Shown here one piece after another: positions 1 to 9,211 of a DNA stretch of 64,000 nucleotides. Where the stretch lies: assembly GCA_019117105.1 (NCBI GenBank), contig DXAH01000027.1, positions 5,606-69,605 of the forward strand, read 5' to 3'. Within the stretch, counting starts at the first letter, position 1, and each line of letters starts with the position of its first letter. The notes under the pieces are model-generated. The model made no database searches. It saw only the letters and a list, made by a program, of their open reading frames with translations, and was not told the DNA's origin. The DNA is from Duodenibacillus intestinigallinarum (GTDB lineage Bacteria > Pseudomonadota > Gammaproteobacteria > Burkholderiales > Burkholderiaceae_F). The translations under genes were made by a program, and so were the position numbers.

Positions 1-893
1 TTGCTGTCAACAGGCAGATCATAGAGCTTGTCGACAACGACCGTGAGTTGCGAGGTGAATGTTTTCCAATGCGTCAGAATCTTGGGAGTGTCCAAGTCTT
101 TGTACTTGTACACATTGATGAAAGGTGACAATTTGGAAGCCACGGCACGCAACGGTTTGACGCGCTTTTCCGATACGAACGGCCAGCAGAAACTGGTGAG
201 AGCTTGCTGAAGGATCACGGGTGAAAGCGGGCGGCCGTTGGAAATGAAGCAAGTCCAAAGCGCGAAATGGGCGCACTGCCTGCCGACGCCGGACGACAGC
301 GTCAAGCTCAAGAATGTTTGAGTCGGCGGAACTCAGCTCACGATCGGCTTGATGCGCTTTGCAAGCTTCGGAAAGTCTTTGCACCATTCGAGCTTTGTTG
401 CATTATCCATGTGCAAATGACCGCCATCGCCGAGAGCCGGACCTCGCCGAATGGGAACGGTGCCAAAAAGCGCTTCCGAGATAACGGGTAGCGGAGGCGG
501 CAGTTCAGGCTGAGCCTTGGGAGCGATAGTCACCGCGTTTCCGGAGGCACAATGTACACACAACCGTCCTTGACGACGCATAACGTGCCATAGAACTCGC
601 TTAAGAGCGGAGAAAGCGAAGGCTGGTATTGCGCAAATCCAAGAACGGTTTTTTCTTTGGCTTTCAGAAACTCGATCAACGTCAGATAGTCGGTGTCGGC
701 TGAGGCAATGGCGACGATGTCGTCATTCTGCATTTCGTCGAACACAGCCAGCATCAGGCGAAAATCCGTGACGTTTTTGCCTTTGATAAACGGTGTGAAC
801 TTGTGGACGGTAAGACCGAAATTGACCGCGATTGTGTTCCAAGTCTGGATATCGGCTTCTTTTCCGAAGGCGGCTTTGGATCGAATTATTTAG
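1..893 (-). pseudogene. Decayed NYN-domain (LabA-like PIN/nuclease) protein gene, 5'-truncated
   Basis: Reading the minus strand from about 893, an open frame without any start codon encodes an NYN-like core: a KGKNVTDFRLMLAVFDEM segment, then the acidic motif IASADTDYLTLI and a KTVLGFAQ strand. These are typical of NYN/LabA nuclease-fold proteins, whose aspartates bind metal. The frame ends at 530, but similarity-like sequence continues in another frame from about 581 to 333. After an in-frame TGA at 333-335 that same frame stays open to the window edge with plausible protein sequence. So there are at least three lesions: no start (TAA lies just upstream near 890), one frameshift near 530-580, and one internal stop. 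The assignment of the C-terminal part is uncertain. Confidence 0.5.
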
Positions 894-962
894 CTAGCTA
901 TATAAAATGGCAAAAAATGACTGAAGAGAGCTTTTGAAAAATCAGGGAAAAGGCAACTGGAG

Positions 963-1454
963 CTACTTGGGTTTTCGTTCGGCGATCAGTTTTTTCAGAA
1001 GCCCAACAAGCAACAGTTGTTCAGCTTGCGTCAGGGCTTCGGAAAAAGTCAGAACTTTGCGGTAGTGTTCCGGAAGCACTGAGGCGAGAACCTGTTCACC
1101 CCGAGCGGTGATGCGGACCATCACGGCACGGCGATCCAGCGTGCTGGAGTTGCGTTCGACCAGAGGTTGGGCCTCTTTGAGCATGCGGGAGATCATGATG
1201 GAGGTGGTTGCATCCGTCACGCCGAGGTGTTGCGCGAGCATGCCGATGGACATTTCGCCGCCTGCGTCCTTGAGTGTCATCAGGAGGGAAAGCTTGCCTT
1301 CCGAAAGACGAGCCGTGTCCTGCAGGGGGCGATAGATTTCTTCGCGTGCGATATCGGCGGCACAGGTCAGATGCAACAGAAGATCAACAGCGGACAGATT
1401 CTCTTGGCCGGCAGTTTGCGGATTGGTGCGCAAAAGACGTTGACGTGGTTTCAT
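963..1454 (-). CDS. MarR-family transcriptional regulator
   Basis: A 163-residue protein starting at the ATG at 1454; a TTG at 1466 is a weaker alternative. The central winged helix-turn-helix runs roughly over residues 55-125: KLSLLMTLKDAGGEMSIGML, then a LGVTDATTSIMISRMLK recognition helix and a wing ending DRRAVMVRITARGEQ, the conserved DxR turn of MarR proteins. Helices at both ends should form the dimer. It is transcribed away from the RarD-type transporter gene at 1.65 kb across about 170 bp, so it could control that gene, but no operator was identified. The ligand is unknown. Confidence 0.85.
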   Translation of the reverse strand: MKPRQRLLRTNPQTAGQENLSAVDLLLHLTCAADIAREEIYRPLQDTARLSEGKLSLLMTLKDAGGEMSIGMLAQHLGVTDATTSIMISRMLKEAQPLVERNSSTLDRRAVMVRITARGEQVLASVLPEHYRKVLTFSEALTQAEQLLLVGLLKKLIAERKPK

Positions 1455-1654
1455 ATCGTTTCTCAAAGCTTTGCCGACTAATTGTAGACCTCTTTTTGGA
1501 AAGACAAGCCCTTAACTGATGGGCAATTCGTTTTAGGAAAAGATGGAAGGCGCTTCATTGTTGGTGTAACTCTGATTTCGACAGCGTTTTGCGGCGTTAG
1601 AATCGACGAGCATCGGAAGGAGGCGATGGTGAAGCTCTCAGACTCGGCGCAGGG

Positions 1655-2551
1655 GTGCTTTATGCGACTGCCGCCTATGTGTGGTGGGGATTCCTACCTT
1701 TGTTTTGGGCGATCTTTGATCCGGTCGGTAACGGCTGGGAGGTTATTGCGCACCGCATATTCTGGACGGGCGTGCTGTTGACGGTTTGGATTGCCATTGC
1801 GGTCGGATGGGCACGTTTCGATGATTTCGTCAGAACAATCCGGCAATCACATCGACAAACCGTTTTGCTTTTGTGCGCGGCCGTCGTTTCAGCATTGAAT
1901 TTCTGGGTCAATGTGGCAGGTGTCATTGCCGGACACGTGGTGGAGCTTGGCATCGGTACGTTTCTGACGCCGCTTCTGACCATTGCTTTGGGAATTGTTT
2001 TTTTCCGTGAACGGCCGCCTTTGCTCACGTGGATTGCCATTGCATCAGCGTTGGCTGGTGTAGCGGTCATGATTGTTCAATTCGGGCATTTTCCTTTCTA
2101 TGCGTTGATGGTTTCGTCGACGTGGGCGGCATACGGAGCGCTGAAAAAAGCCTTGATGGTTGACGCCGTTTTGTCGCTTGCCGTTGAAACATTCCTGATG
2201 ATGCCGCTGGCTGTCGGCTATGTCGCTTATTTGACAGCAATGGGAGCCTCACATTTTTCGCCGACGGCCGATCCCGGGCTTGCCGCGGCCTTTGTTGCAA
2301 CCGGCGTGATGGCGGCTGTTCCTCTGGTGGCTTTTACGATCGGTGCCATGCGCTTGTCGTTGAGCGTTTTGGGTTTTATCCAGTATCTGGCGCCGATTCT
2401 TATCGTGGCGCTCGGCGTTTTCGTCTTCGGCGAGCCGTTCGGAGCCAGGGAGATACTTCCGCTTTCCTTCATTTGGCTTGGCATCGCGGTCTTTTTGGCT
2501 GGCCAGGTTCGCGAACATAAAAACTCTTCACAATTGCGTGCGCGTTCTTAA
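1655..2551 (+). CDS. rarD: RarD-type EamA/DMT transporter, probable 5' frameshift
   Basis: An inner-membrane protein of about 298 residues with ten predicted hydrophobic helices, of the RarD branch of the drug/metabolite transporter superfamily. It aligns from memory with E. coli RarD, for example the N-terminal (Q)GVLYATAAYVWWG segment and the closing FIWLGIAVF helix. As read, the frame opens at a GTG at 1655 with no good Shine-Dalgarno. A strong GGAAGGAGG lies at 1615-1623 just before an ATG at 1626, which is in another frame and encodes MVKLSDSAQG. Adding one G to the GGGG at 1652-1655 joins this to VLYATAAYVWWG and gives a full RarD N-terminus. The natural gene therefore probably starts at 1626, and either the base is missing in this strain or the assembly is wrong. 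Substrate unknown. Confidence 0.82.
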   Translation: MLYATAAYVWWGFLPLFWAIFDPVGNGWEVIAHRIFWTGVLLTVWIAIAVGWARFDDFVRTIRQSHRQTVLLLCAAVVSALNFWVNVAGVIAGHVVELGIGTFLTPLLTIALGIVFFRERPPLLTWIAIASALAGVAVMIVQFGHFPFYALMVSSTWAAYGALKKALMVDAVLSLAVETFLMMPLAVGYVAYLTAMGASHFSPTADPGLAAAFVATGVMAAVPLVAFTIGAMRLSLSVLGFIQYLAPILIVALGVFVFGEPFGAREILPLSFIWLGIAVFLAGQVREHKNSSQLRARS

Positions 2552-2643
2552 GGTGTGCGAATGGTTAGATGCGCCATAATCAACGCAAGTCTTTGCAATC
2601 GGCAAAGATGCAGTGACCCAGTGGACTGAAAGGAGTTCTACCC

Positions 2644-3228
2644 ATGACCAAACTCACTCGTCGCAGCGCTCTCGGCCTGGCTGCAGCCGCATTGGCGTTG
2701 AGCACCACGGCGGCTCAGGCAAAGCCCGCCAAAGTTCCCGAAGGCTGGGACGGCAAGAAGATGTATGAAACGATGACCAAGGACGGTGTGGGTTTCCGCT
2801 CGCCGACGCCGGCAAGCGTCAAGAAGACGGCGCACGTCTTTTTTGACACGCAGTGCCCGGACTGCATCCGTCTGATGGATCGCATCATGCCGTTGCAGGA
2901 TCGCATCGCCGTGGTCTACTACCCGATCGCGTTGCTCAACCCGCATTGCGAACCGCAGGGTGCGTTAATTCTCGGCTCCAAGGATCCGTACGCGATGCTC
3001 ATCAAGCATCACGAACATTTCCGTGACAAGGATTTCCGCGGCCTTCGCTATGAGGGTGCTGATCTGCCGTACGAACTGCGCAACAAGGTGTGGATCAACA
3101 CCAAGCTGCACCGCCGCTGTGGCTGCCGTGCTGTGCCCTACGGCGTGTATCTCAATTCCAAGGGCGAATACGTGCCGTTTGATGAAAACCTGACCACGGA
3201 CGAACTGGCCAAGATTTTCGAACTCTAA
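2644..3228 (+). CDS. Exported thioredoxin-fold protein with CPDC motif
   Basis: A 194-residue protein with a twin-arginine-like, alanine-rich signal peptide (TRRSALGL... ending in AQA near residue 25), so it is probably periplasmic. The mature part has a DsbA/DsbG-like thioredoxin fold: beta strand AHVFFDTQ followed by the active-site CPDC near residues 78-81, and a VPYGVYL segment near residue 162 whose proline is the expected cis-Pro. A second cysteine pair (RRCGCR, about residues 157-161) sits just before the cis-Pro loop, which is unusual. It probably exchanges disulfides or reduces a periplasmic partner. There is a good ribosome binding site (AAGGAG) and it appears monocistronic. Partner unknown. 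Confidence 0.7.
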   Translation: MTKLTRRSALGLAAAALALSTTAAQAKPAKVPEGWDGKKMYETMTKDGVGFRSPTPASVKKTAHVFFDTQCPDCIRLMDRIMPLQDRIAVVYYPIALLNPHCEPQGALILGSKDPYAMLIKHHEHFRDKDFRGLRYEGADLPYELRNKVWINTKLHRRCGCRAVPYGVYLNSKGEYVPFDENLTTDELAKIFEL

Positions 3229-3319
3229 TAGCGGTTCTTGTTGGAAAAAAGTCAAGCGGCGCTCGCCTGAACCAAAGGTGTTGCGCCGTTTGTGTTTTTA
3301 GCACTCAAGGAGTTGACAC

Positions 3320-3703
3320 ATGCGTTTGCGTGCTCTGATTGTCGCCGTGCTTTCGGCGTTTCTCGGATTGATGGCCGCAGCCAACGCATTCGCGGCTGAC
3401 AAGCGTTTCTACGATTCGCAGGGGCGTTATCAGGGCCGACAGGATGCAAGCGGTCGATACTACGACTCCCAAGGTCGGTATCAAGGAAAGGTGGACGCCA
3501 ACGGACGTTATTACGACTCCCGGGGACGCTACCAAGGCAGGCAAGACGGCAACGGCCGTTACTATGACTCGCAAGGCCGCTACCAAGGCAAACAGGACGT
3601 TAGGGGTCGCTACTACGATTCGCAGGGACGCTACCAAGGGAGGCGCGATGCCAACGGCCGTTACTACGACTCGCAGGGCCGTTATCAGGGACGCGATAAG
3701 TAA
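3320..3703 (+). CDS. Secreted protein built of 17-residue YDSQGRYQG repeats
   Basis: A 127-residue protein. Residues 1-26 form a Sec-type signal peptide ending in AFAA. The rest (31-127) is five complete 17-residue repeats plus a 12-residue partial repeat, consensus YDSQGRYQGRxDxxGRY. The repeats are rich in Tyr, Arg, Gly and Gln, strongly basic, and contain no cysteine or hydrophobic core. I do not recognise a characterised family. Such low-complexity repeats could form a beta-solenoid or a flexible surface/periplasmic binder of polyanions, but this is conjecture. It has an AAGGAG ribosome binding site and ends 15 bp before the convergent CYTH gene. Confidence 0.7.
   Translation: MRLRALIVAVLSAFLGLMAAANAFAADKRFYDSQGRYQGRQDASGRYYDSQGRYQGKVDANGRYYDSRGRYQGRQDGNGRYYDSQGRYQGKQDVRGRYYDSQGRYQGRRDANGRYYDSQGRYQGRDK
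3410..3700 (+). repeat. 51-bp in-frame tandem repeat, about 5.7 copies
   Basis: The coding sequence of the secreted repeat protein is a tandem array with a 51-bp period (17 codons). Synonymous positions differ between units (for example cgttat, cggtat, cgctac for the RY step), while the encoded residues are almost unchanged. That pattern points to purifying selection on the peptide and not to very recent slippage. Confidence 0.85.
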
Positions 3704-3718
3704 GCTCGGACGTTGCGA

Positions 3719-4207
3719 TCAGAGGCCGGCTTTTTCTTCCTCCGTCCATTCGCAATAGGGTCGCTCAGACAAGGCCGAGTTGTAGTAGCGCGTCAGATGC
3801 GTGACTTCTTGTCCGATCCAGGGCGGCAGTTGCACGGTCTCGTTTTCCGAGGCGAGTTCCACTTCAGCGAGAACCAGACCTTCGTTTTCGCCGAAGAAAC
3901 GATCGATTTCCCAGATCTTGCCCGCATACGTGACCTTGGTGCGGGTCTTTTCAATGAGCGGCTTGAGCGCCAGAGTGTCGAGCAGAACGGCCGCTTCATC
4001 GGTCGGAATGGCGTACTCGAACTCGGTGCGTACAGCCCCCTCATTGCGTCCCTTGATGGTGAGGAATGCTTTATCGCCCTTGATGCGCACGCGAACCGTG
4101 CGCTCGATGTCGCGCGACAGATAACCTTGACGGACGACTTCAGGGGTACCGAGCCGTTGCCAGTTGTCCGAGATCACTAAAAATTTGCGTTCGATTTCCA
4201 AAGCCAT
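3719..4207 (-). CDS. CYTH-domain protein (triphosphate tunnel metalloenzyme)
   Basis: A 162-residue single-domain CYTH protein. The diagnostic ExExK motif is at the N-terminus (EIERKFLV), followed by RVRIKGDKAFLTIKG and RTEFEYAIP strands, then KTRTKVTY, WEIDRFFG and LVLAEVEL, which supply the alternating acidic and basic residues of the tunnel. Proteins of this size (like the N-terminal half of E. coli YgiF) usually hydrolyse inorganic tripolyphosphate or act on nucleoside triphosphates; which one applies cannot be read from sequence. The gene starts 11 bp after the sbcC stop, so it is probably co-transcribed with sbcDC. Confidence 0.88.
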   Translation of the reverse strand: MALEIERKFLVISDNWQRLGTPEVVRQGYLSRDIERTVRVRIKGDKAFLTIKGRNEGAVRTEFEYAIPTDEAAVLLDTLALKPLIEKTRTKVTYAGKIWEIDRFFGENEGLVLAEVELASENETVQLPPWIGQEVTHLTRYYNSALSERPYCEWTEEEKAGL

Positions 4208-4218
4208 TTTGGGCTCTC

Positions 4219-7200
4219 CTATTTTTTCTTTTCTTCGAGTCGTTCGACGCCCGGCCCCGACAGTTCGCTTCTGCCTCCCGAGACCGGCGTCACGTCGATC
4301 AAGGTGGCAATACGTTCGCGCACTTCGCCCACGTGAGAAATGATGCCGATCATCTTGCCTTCGCTTTGTAGCGCCGCAAGCGCATTCATGGCGTCTTCGA
4401 GCGTATCGGGGTCAAGCGAGCCGAAACCTTCGTCCAAAAAGAGCGATTCGACGCGCACGTTGCGGCTTGCCATCTCGGAGAGGCCTAGAGCAAGTGACAG
4501 ACTCACCAGGAAGGATTCGCCGCCTGAAAGATTGTCCGCGCTGCGCTCGACGCCGCCTTGGAAGGTGTCGATCACGTTAAGCTTCAAAGGCTCTGTCGCG
4601 TCTTTCTTGAGAATGTAGCGTTGCGAAATCTTGGCCAAAGCTCGGTTGGCGTGATGAAGCAACGTCTCAAACGTCATCGATTGCACAAACGTGCGGTAGC
4701 GCTTGCCATCGGCCGATCCGATCAATGCGTTGAGCTGTGTCCACACGCCGAGCTTCTTTTCCTGCGATCGGATGGCTTCAAGTTTGTCGGCAAGGCGTTT
4801 TTTCTGTGCGTCGTCGGTCTCGATGAGCCCCTGCAGGCGCCCCTTGGAGGCGGAAAGATTGTTCATTGTTTCGCGCAACGCGGCAATCTCGCCGAGCAGA
4901 GCCGTTAATTCAAGCGTCGGATCGATTTTGGCAGTCAGCAGTGCGATTTTTTCCTGAGCCAGTGCGGCACTCTTGGCAAGTTCCTCCGCACGGGCGTCCA
5001 GACGAGCGTACTTTTGATGGCGACTGTTAATTTCTTCGTCCGTGAGAAGCGCCGCAAGCCACAGGGTATCGTCGGCAAAACCGGCGGCCCCACGTTCTTG
5101 AGCCCATGCCGATTGGGCCGCTAGCAGGGCGTTGGCATCAATCGCGATCTGTTTGTCGGCAGCCTCAAGCTGCCCTTTCGTGACATTGACGAGCTCTTTG
5201 AGGCGCAGTACTTCTGCCGTTCGTTTTTCGGCAAGAGCAAGCGCCGTATCGCGGCGTTTTTTCTGTGCGGCTTCTTCGGCTTCGGGCGACTTGTTGCCGA
5301 ACAGCCGGACGCGCTCGGCGTGTTTGTGTGAGCGCTCTTCTTGCAATGCGGCAATGGACTTTGCCAACTCCTCGCATTTGACTTCAAAGGCTTCCTGTTG
5401 CAGGCGTTGCTCTTTCTCGGTTGTTTTCAAAACGGCCGTTTGCTGTTCGATTGCCGACAGCCGCGTACGTTTGGCTTGATACGCCTCTACTTCCGATTGC
5501 AGGCGCATCGTCCACGTTTTGGCTTGCACGGCCGTGGTCGGAATTTTCAGTAGCCCCGTACAAACTGCGGTAAGTTGTGTCTGAGCCGAGGCCAGACGTT
5601 GGGCGGCGTCCCGGCTTTCGGTCTCGGCGCTCAGCAAAGCCGCTTGCGCTTGGGTGCGCTTGGCTTCGCACGTCTTGGCGGTCTGCGACTGTGCTTCGAG
5701 TTGCGCTTTAGCCCTTTCAAGTGCCTTCAAAAGTTTGTTGCGCTCGTCGTCGAGCGTCACGATTTGCTTGATCCGATCGGTGAGTGCGGCGGCTTTTTCA
5801 AGAGCCTCCAGCTGTGTGGCGCGAATGTCCGAAACAGGCCTCTCTTCGATTGACCATTCGGTCGTCAGTTCGCGGATGGTCTGGGTTTCTAGCAGGAAAA
5901 GCGTTTGCAACTCATTGAGTGTCCCGCGTTCAGCCTTGATCGTACCGTCAAGTTTGGCAACTTCCCGGGCAAGCGAGGCAACGGTTGTTTGAGCGGCCTT
6001 CAAGTCCTTTCGGGTACGCTCGAGTTTGTGCGAGTCGTCCGAAAGAATCGCGGGCTGTGTTTCGGCATAAGGGTGATGCACGGCGCCGCACAGCGGGCAG
6101 GGCGAACCGTCGACAAGCTTGGCGCGTTCGTCGCTGAGACGTTCCACCAGAGAACGCATTGCGGAGGCTTGCTCCATCGCTTCCAAAGCAACAGTGAGCG
6201 ATTCCGTCAGCTTGAGCTGCGTCTCGTAGTGCTGGCTGTGGGCAGCAAGGTCGGCTTCCAGTTCGAGCAAATGCTTCTTTTTAGCGTCGATTTGACGAGA
6301 TTTTTCTTCTTTTGCTGCTAAATGCTGCAAAATTTTCTCTAAAGCCGACCTCAGAGCATCGACTTGCGCTTTGAGCTGTGTCCATTCCTGCAGGGTTTTG
6401 CCAGCGGCGCTTTCGTTGCGAGCGGCCTCAACACTCGAAAGCTTTTCCTGCAACGACTGGATATGCGCTTGTGTGGGTGCCAGAGCTTGTAACGCGGTAT
6501 CGGTTGCTTGCGCAGCAGCTACAAGGTCGAAATTTGCTTTTTGCAGGGCTTGTTCGCGTTTTTCGCGGTTTGCGTCGGCATCGGCAAATTGCGCCAGAGC
6601 CATTGAAATTTCGGCTTGTTTGGCAAATAGGCGAGCAGGTCGGGAGTCGGGAGCTGTTTCGGCTTTCAGCTTGGCGGCTTCTTCGGCTAGCTTTTGAATT
6701 TCCGAGAGGGCCGCTTGCGTTGCGGCACGGCTCTTATCCAGACGCGTCGCTTCGCGTGTTCTTTCGTCGGTTTTCTCGTTGATTCGCTTGGCCAGTTCGG
6801 AGAGGTTCGCGTCAATCGTACGTACGACTTGCGTGACGGGCAAAAGTGCCTCGTAATCTTTGTTGAGCTGTTCGGCAGCGGACTGAGCTTCCTGTAAAAG
6901 TCGCTGGGCCTCGGTAGCGTTTTTGTCGACGGTCACTAAAGAGTTCGATAGAGTTTCTCGCTGTTGCCTGCCGCTTTGTACGCGCGCTTGAGCATTTTGC
7001 AGTGTCGCGTAGGAGGGCTTGATTTTGAGCGCTCTGCGGGCCACTTCCGTAGCACGTCGCTCGTCTTGCAACGCGTTGATCGTTTCTTTGACAGAAACCA
7101 GTTCCTTTTGCGTGGCGGCTAGCGTTTCAGCCGTCGTGTCACGCTCGCGCACGAGGTCGCGCATGCCCTCCTTGGTTTTGAGGGATTGCTCGACTTCTTC

Positions 7201-7911
7201 GATTCGAGTTTTGACGGAAGTTAGCTCTGAAAGGGTTTGCTGCCGTTCTTCGTCGGCCATCACACCCACACCGCGCGCTTCGGATTGCAGATCGGCAAGA
7301 GCAGTGCTTTCGGTGCGGTAGCGTTCATAGACGGCCTGCGAAATTTGCGAATAGATTTCGGTGCCGGTGATGGCTTCCAGTGCGTTGGAACGCTCGTCTT
7401 CCTTGGCTTTCAGAAAAACCGAGAAGTTGCCTTGAGCCAACAGCGCGGAGCGCGTGAATTGACTGAACGTGAGTCCCGTGATTTCTTCAATTCGCTCGCT
7501 GAAGCGCTGCTTGTATTTGCCTTCCAGAATTTCCCAGTTGTTGATCTCATCGTTCCAGCGGCTCAGCTCAATGTTGGCGCTCTGCAGGCGACCGTCGGCC
7601 TGATTGCGGGCGCGCCGTTGCGAATAAAGAGCGCGGCAGCGCACGCCTTTGGCAAGGAAGGTGACTTCGCTTTCCATGATCCCCGTGCCGCGCGTCATGG
7701 CTTCGTTGGTGCTGCCCGTCAGGTAACCCAGGCGTGGCGTACTGCCGTAAAGCGCAATGCAGATGGCGTCAAGCAGTGACGATTTGCCCGCGCCCGTAGG
7801 ACCGCAGATCGCAAATAGGCCGCCTGCGGCATACGCTGGATCTTCGAAATTGATTGACCAGTTTCCCTTGAGGGAGTTGATGTTTTGGACGCGTACCTTG
7901 AGGATTCTCAT
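4219..7911 (-). CDS. sbcC: SbcC, ATPase subunit of the SbcCD nuclease
   Basis: A 1230-residue SMC-like protein. Walker A GPTGAGKS is at residues 37-44, a very long coiled coil follows, interrupted near residue 600 by the zinc-hook CPLC, and the ABC signature LSGGES, Walker B SLFLDEGFGSLD and the terminal D-loop/H-loop region (GIISHVGEV) sit in the last 120 residues. With SbcD it forms the Mre11-Rad50-type exo/endonuclease that cleaves hairpins and DNA ends blocked by protein. It overlaps the sbcD stop by four bases (ATGA), so the two are translationally coupled. Length is somewhat larger than the E. coli protein (about 1050), with the excess in the coiled coil. Confidence 0.96.
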   Translation of the reverse strand: MRILKVRVQNINSLKGNWSINFEDPAYAAGGLFAICGPTGAGKSSLLDAICIALYGSTPRLGYLTGSTNEAMTRGTGIMESEVTFLAKGVRCRALYSQRRARNQADGRLQSANIELSRWNDEINNWEILEGKYKQRFSERIEEITGLTFSQFTRSALLAQGNFSVFLKAKEDERSNALEAITGTEIYSQISQAVYERYRTESTALADLQSEARGVGVMADEERQQTLSELTSVKTRIEEVEQSLKTKEGMRDLVRERDTTAETLAATQKELVSVKETINALQDERRATEVARRALKIKPSYATLQNAQARVQSGRQQRETLSNSLVTVDKNATEAQRLLQEAQSAAEQLNKDYEALLPVTQVVRTIDANLSELAKRINEKTDERTREATRLDKSRAATQAALSEIQKLAEEAAKLKAETAPDSRPARLFAKQAEISMALAQFADADANREKREQALQKANFDLVAAAQATDTALQALAPTQAHIQSLQEKLSSVEAARNESAAGKTLQEWTQLKAQVDALRSALEKILQHLAAKEEKSRQIDAKKKHLLELEADLAAHSQHYETQLKLTESLTVALEAMEQASAMRSLVERLSDERAKLVDGSPCPLCGAVHHPYAETQPAILSDDSHKLERTRKDLKAAQTTVASLAREVAKLDGTIKAERGTLNELQTLFLLETQTIRELTTEWSIEERPVSDIRATQLEALEKAAALTDRIKQIVTLDDERNKLLKALERAKAQLEAQSQTAKTCEAKRTQAQAALLSAETESRDAAQRLASAQTQLTAVCTGLLKIPTTAVQAKTWTMRLQSEVEAYQAKRTRLSAIEQQTAVLKTTEKEQRLQQEAFEVKCEELAKSIAALQEERSHKHAERVRLFGNKSPEAEEAAQKKRRDTALALAEKRTAEVLRLKELVNVTKGQLEAADKQIAIDANALLAAQSAWAQERGAAGFADDTLWLAALLTDEEINSRHQKYARLDARAEELAKSAALAQEKIALLTAKIDPTLELTALLGEIAALRETMNNLSASKGRLQGLIETDDAQKKRLADKLEAIRSQEKKLGVWTQLNALIGSADGKRYRTFVQSMTFETLLHHANRALAKISQRYILKKDATEPLKLNVIDTFQGGVERSADNLSGGESFLVSLSLALGLSEMASRNVRVESLFLDEGFGSLDPDTLEDAMNALAALQSEGKMIGIISHVGEVRERIATLIDVTPVSGGRSELSGPGVERLEEKKK

Positions 7912-9140
7912 GCTGCGACTCCTTCGTTGCGCACGACGGCGAGAATCTCGTCGTAGGCCTCAATGAGTGCTTTTTTCTGTTCGGCAGTATATGTCGTGCC
8001 GCAGGCTTCCTGCTTTTGCAGACACAGCTCAAACATTTTTTCGGGCGAGATTGCTTCGACGTCGCTCACGACGTCGTCGACGGACAATTGCGCTTCGGCA
8101 ACCGTGCGGCTTACAACACGCACCAGCGTGACGACGCTCTCTTGCACGGCGTCGCGACATTTGGCAGCGAGATCCGGAGCAAAGATACCCTGGGTGTGCA
8201 GCACTTCACAGAGAACCGGCTCTTGAGCCGCAACCAGTTTGCCGAGTTCTTCGAGGACGGATGCGGCGTCTCCCGTGATCTGCACCAAGGTGTCGAAAGC
8301 GGGAATAGGGACCATACGAACCGTACACGCTTTGCCCTGCGTTTCCACGATGCAGACGCTTTTGTCGGCTCTGCGCTCGGAAAAGTCCAGTGCTACGGGA
8401 CTGCCGCTATAGCGACGCGTGTCGTCTCCGGCCAGGCGTTGCGCCTTGTGCAGGTGCCCAAGCGCCAGATAGTCAATCTCCGTCGGAAAAGTCGAGGCGG
8501 GAATGAGGCCGAGCGAACCGATGTAAAGATTGCGTTCGTCGTCGGACGGATCGCAGTCGGCGGCAAAAAGATGTCCGGTGGCGATATAGGGAATGTCGTT
8601 TTCGCCTCGCAGCTCGAGCGCGGTTTGCGTCACATGGCGATAGTGCTCTGCCGTTGCCGAGCGAATCTTTTCTTCTTTGTCCTGCTGTGTTTCGTTTTCG
8701 GTGCTTGTGCGCAGATCACGTTCGCGCAGATAGGGTACGGCCGCAACGACTGCCAGAGGAGTTCCGGCCGCATCGCGCAGCAGCACGACCTCATCGGCCG
8801 GATCGGCCGTCGCCTGCCCGACGACGATGATGTTGAGCGCTTCGAGAAGAGTGTCGGGGGCATTCAAAAGTGAAGGCGAGTCGTGATTGCCTCCGGTGAC
8901 GATGACGTGACGACAGTCAGTAGACGTTGCCACAGACGCCAGAAACCGGTAGTAAGCCCGCTGCATGCGGTGAGAAGGTGTGGCATTGTCAAACACGTCG
9001 CCCGCGATGATCAAGCAATCGATTGACTCGCAGCGGATGATTTCAGTCAGCCAGGTGAGAAATTTCTCGAAGGTTTCGTCTCGGTTGACGCCGTAGAGAC
9101 TGCGGCCGAGATGCAAATCGGAAGTGTGAAGAAAACGCAT
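7908..9140 (-). CDS. sbcD: SbcD, nuclease subunit of the SbcCD complex
   Basis: A 410-residue Mre11-type metallophosphoesterase. I place the start at the ATG at 9140 because SbcD proteins begin MRFLHTSDLHLGR; the longer open frame upstream adds 30 residues that do not belong. Phosphoesterase motifs follow in order: DLHLG, IIAGDVFDNATP, VTGGNHDSP and LALGHLHKAQ, which provide the metal-binding Asp, His and Asn residues. It is the upstream partner of sbcC and acts on double-strand breaks and palindromic DNA. Confidence 0.95.
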   Translation of the reverse strand: MRFLHTSDLHLGRSLYGVNRDETFEKFLTWLTEIIRCESIDCLIIAGDVFDNATPSHRMQRAYYRFLASVATSTDCRHVIVTGGNHDSPSLLNAPDTLLEALNIIVVGQATADPADEVVLLRDAAGTPLAVVAAVPYLRERDLRTSTENETQQDKEEKIRSATAEHYRHVTQTALELRGENDIPYIATGHLFAADCDPSDDERNLYIGSLGLIPASTFPTEIDYLALGHLHKAQRLAGDDTRRYSGSPVALDFSERRADKSVCIVETQGKACTVRMVPIPAFDTLVQITGDAASVLEELGKLVAAQEPVLCEVLHTQGIFAPDLAAKCRDAVQESVVTLVRVVSRTVAEAQLSVDDVVSDVEAISPEKMFELCLQKQEACGTTYTAEQKKALIEAYDEILAVVRNEGVAA

Positions 9141-9211
9141 GAAAGTCACAAGCCGGTCGAACAATGGCAATAGCGCACTATAGCCGTCTGATGCCAGACT
9201 CGCGACTTTTT

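Noticed and set aside
19..387. Intact 122-residue minus-strand gene at the left edge
   Set aside because: A different frame on the same strand carries more protein-like sequence continuing the NYN pseudogene, and this frame has low-complexity, improbable composition.
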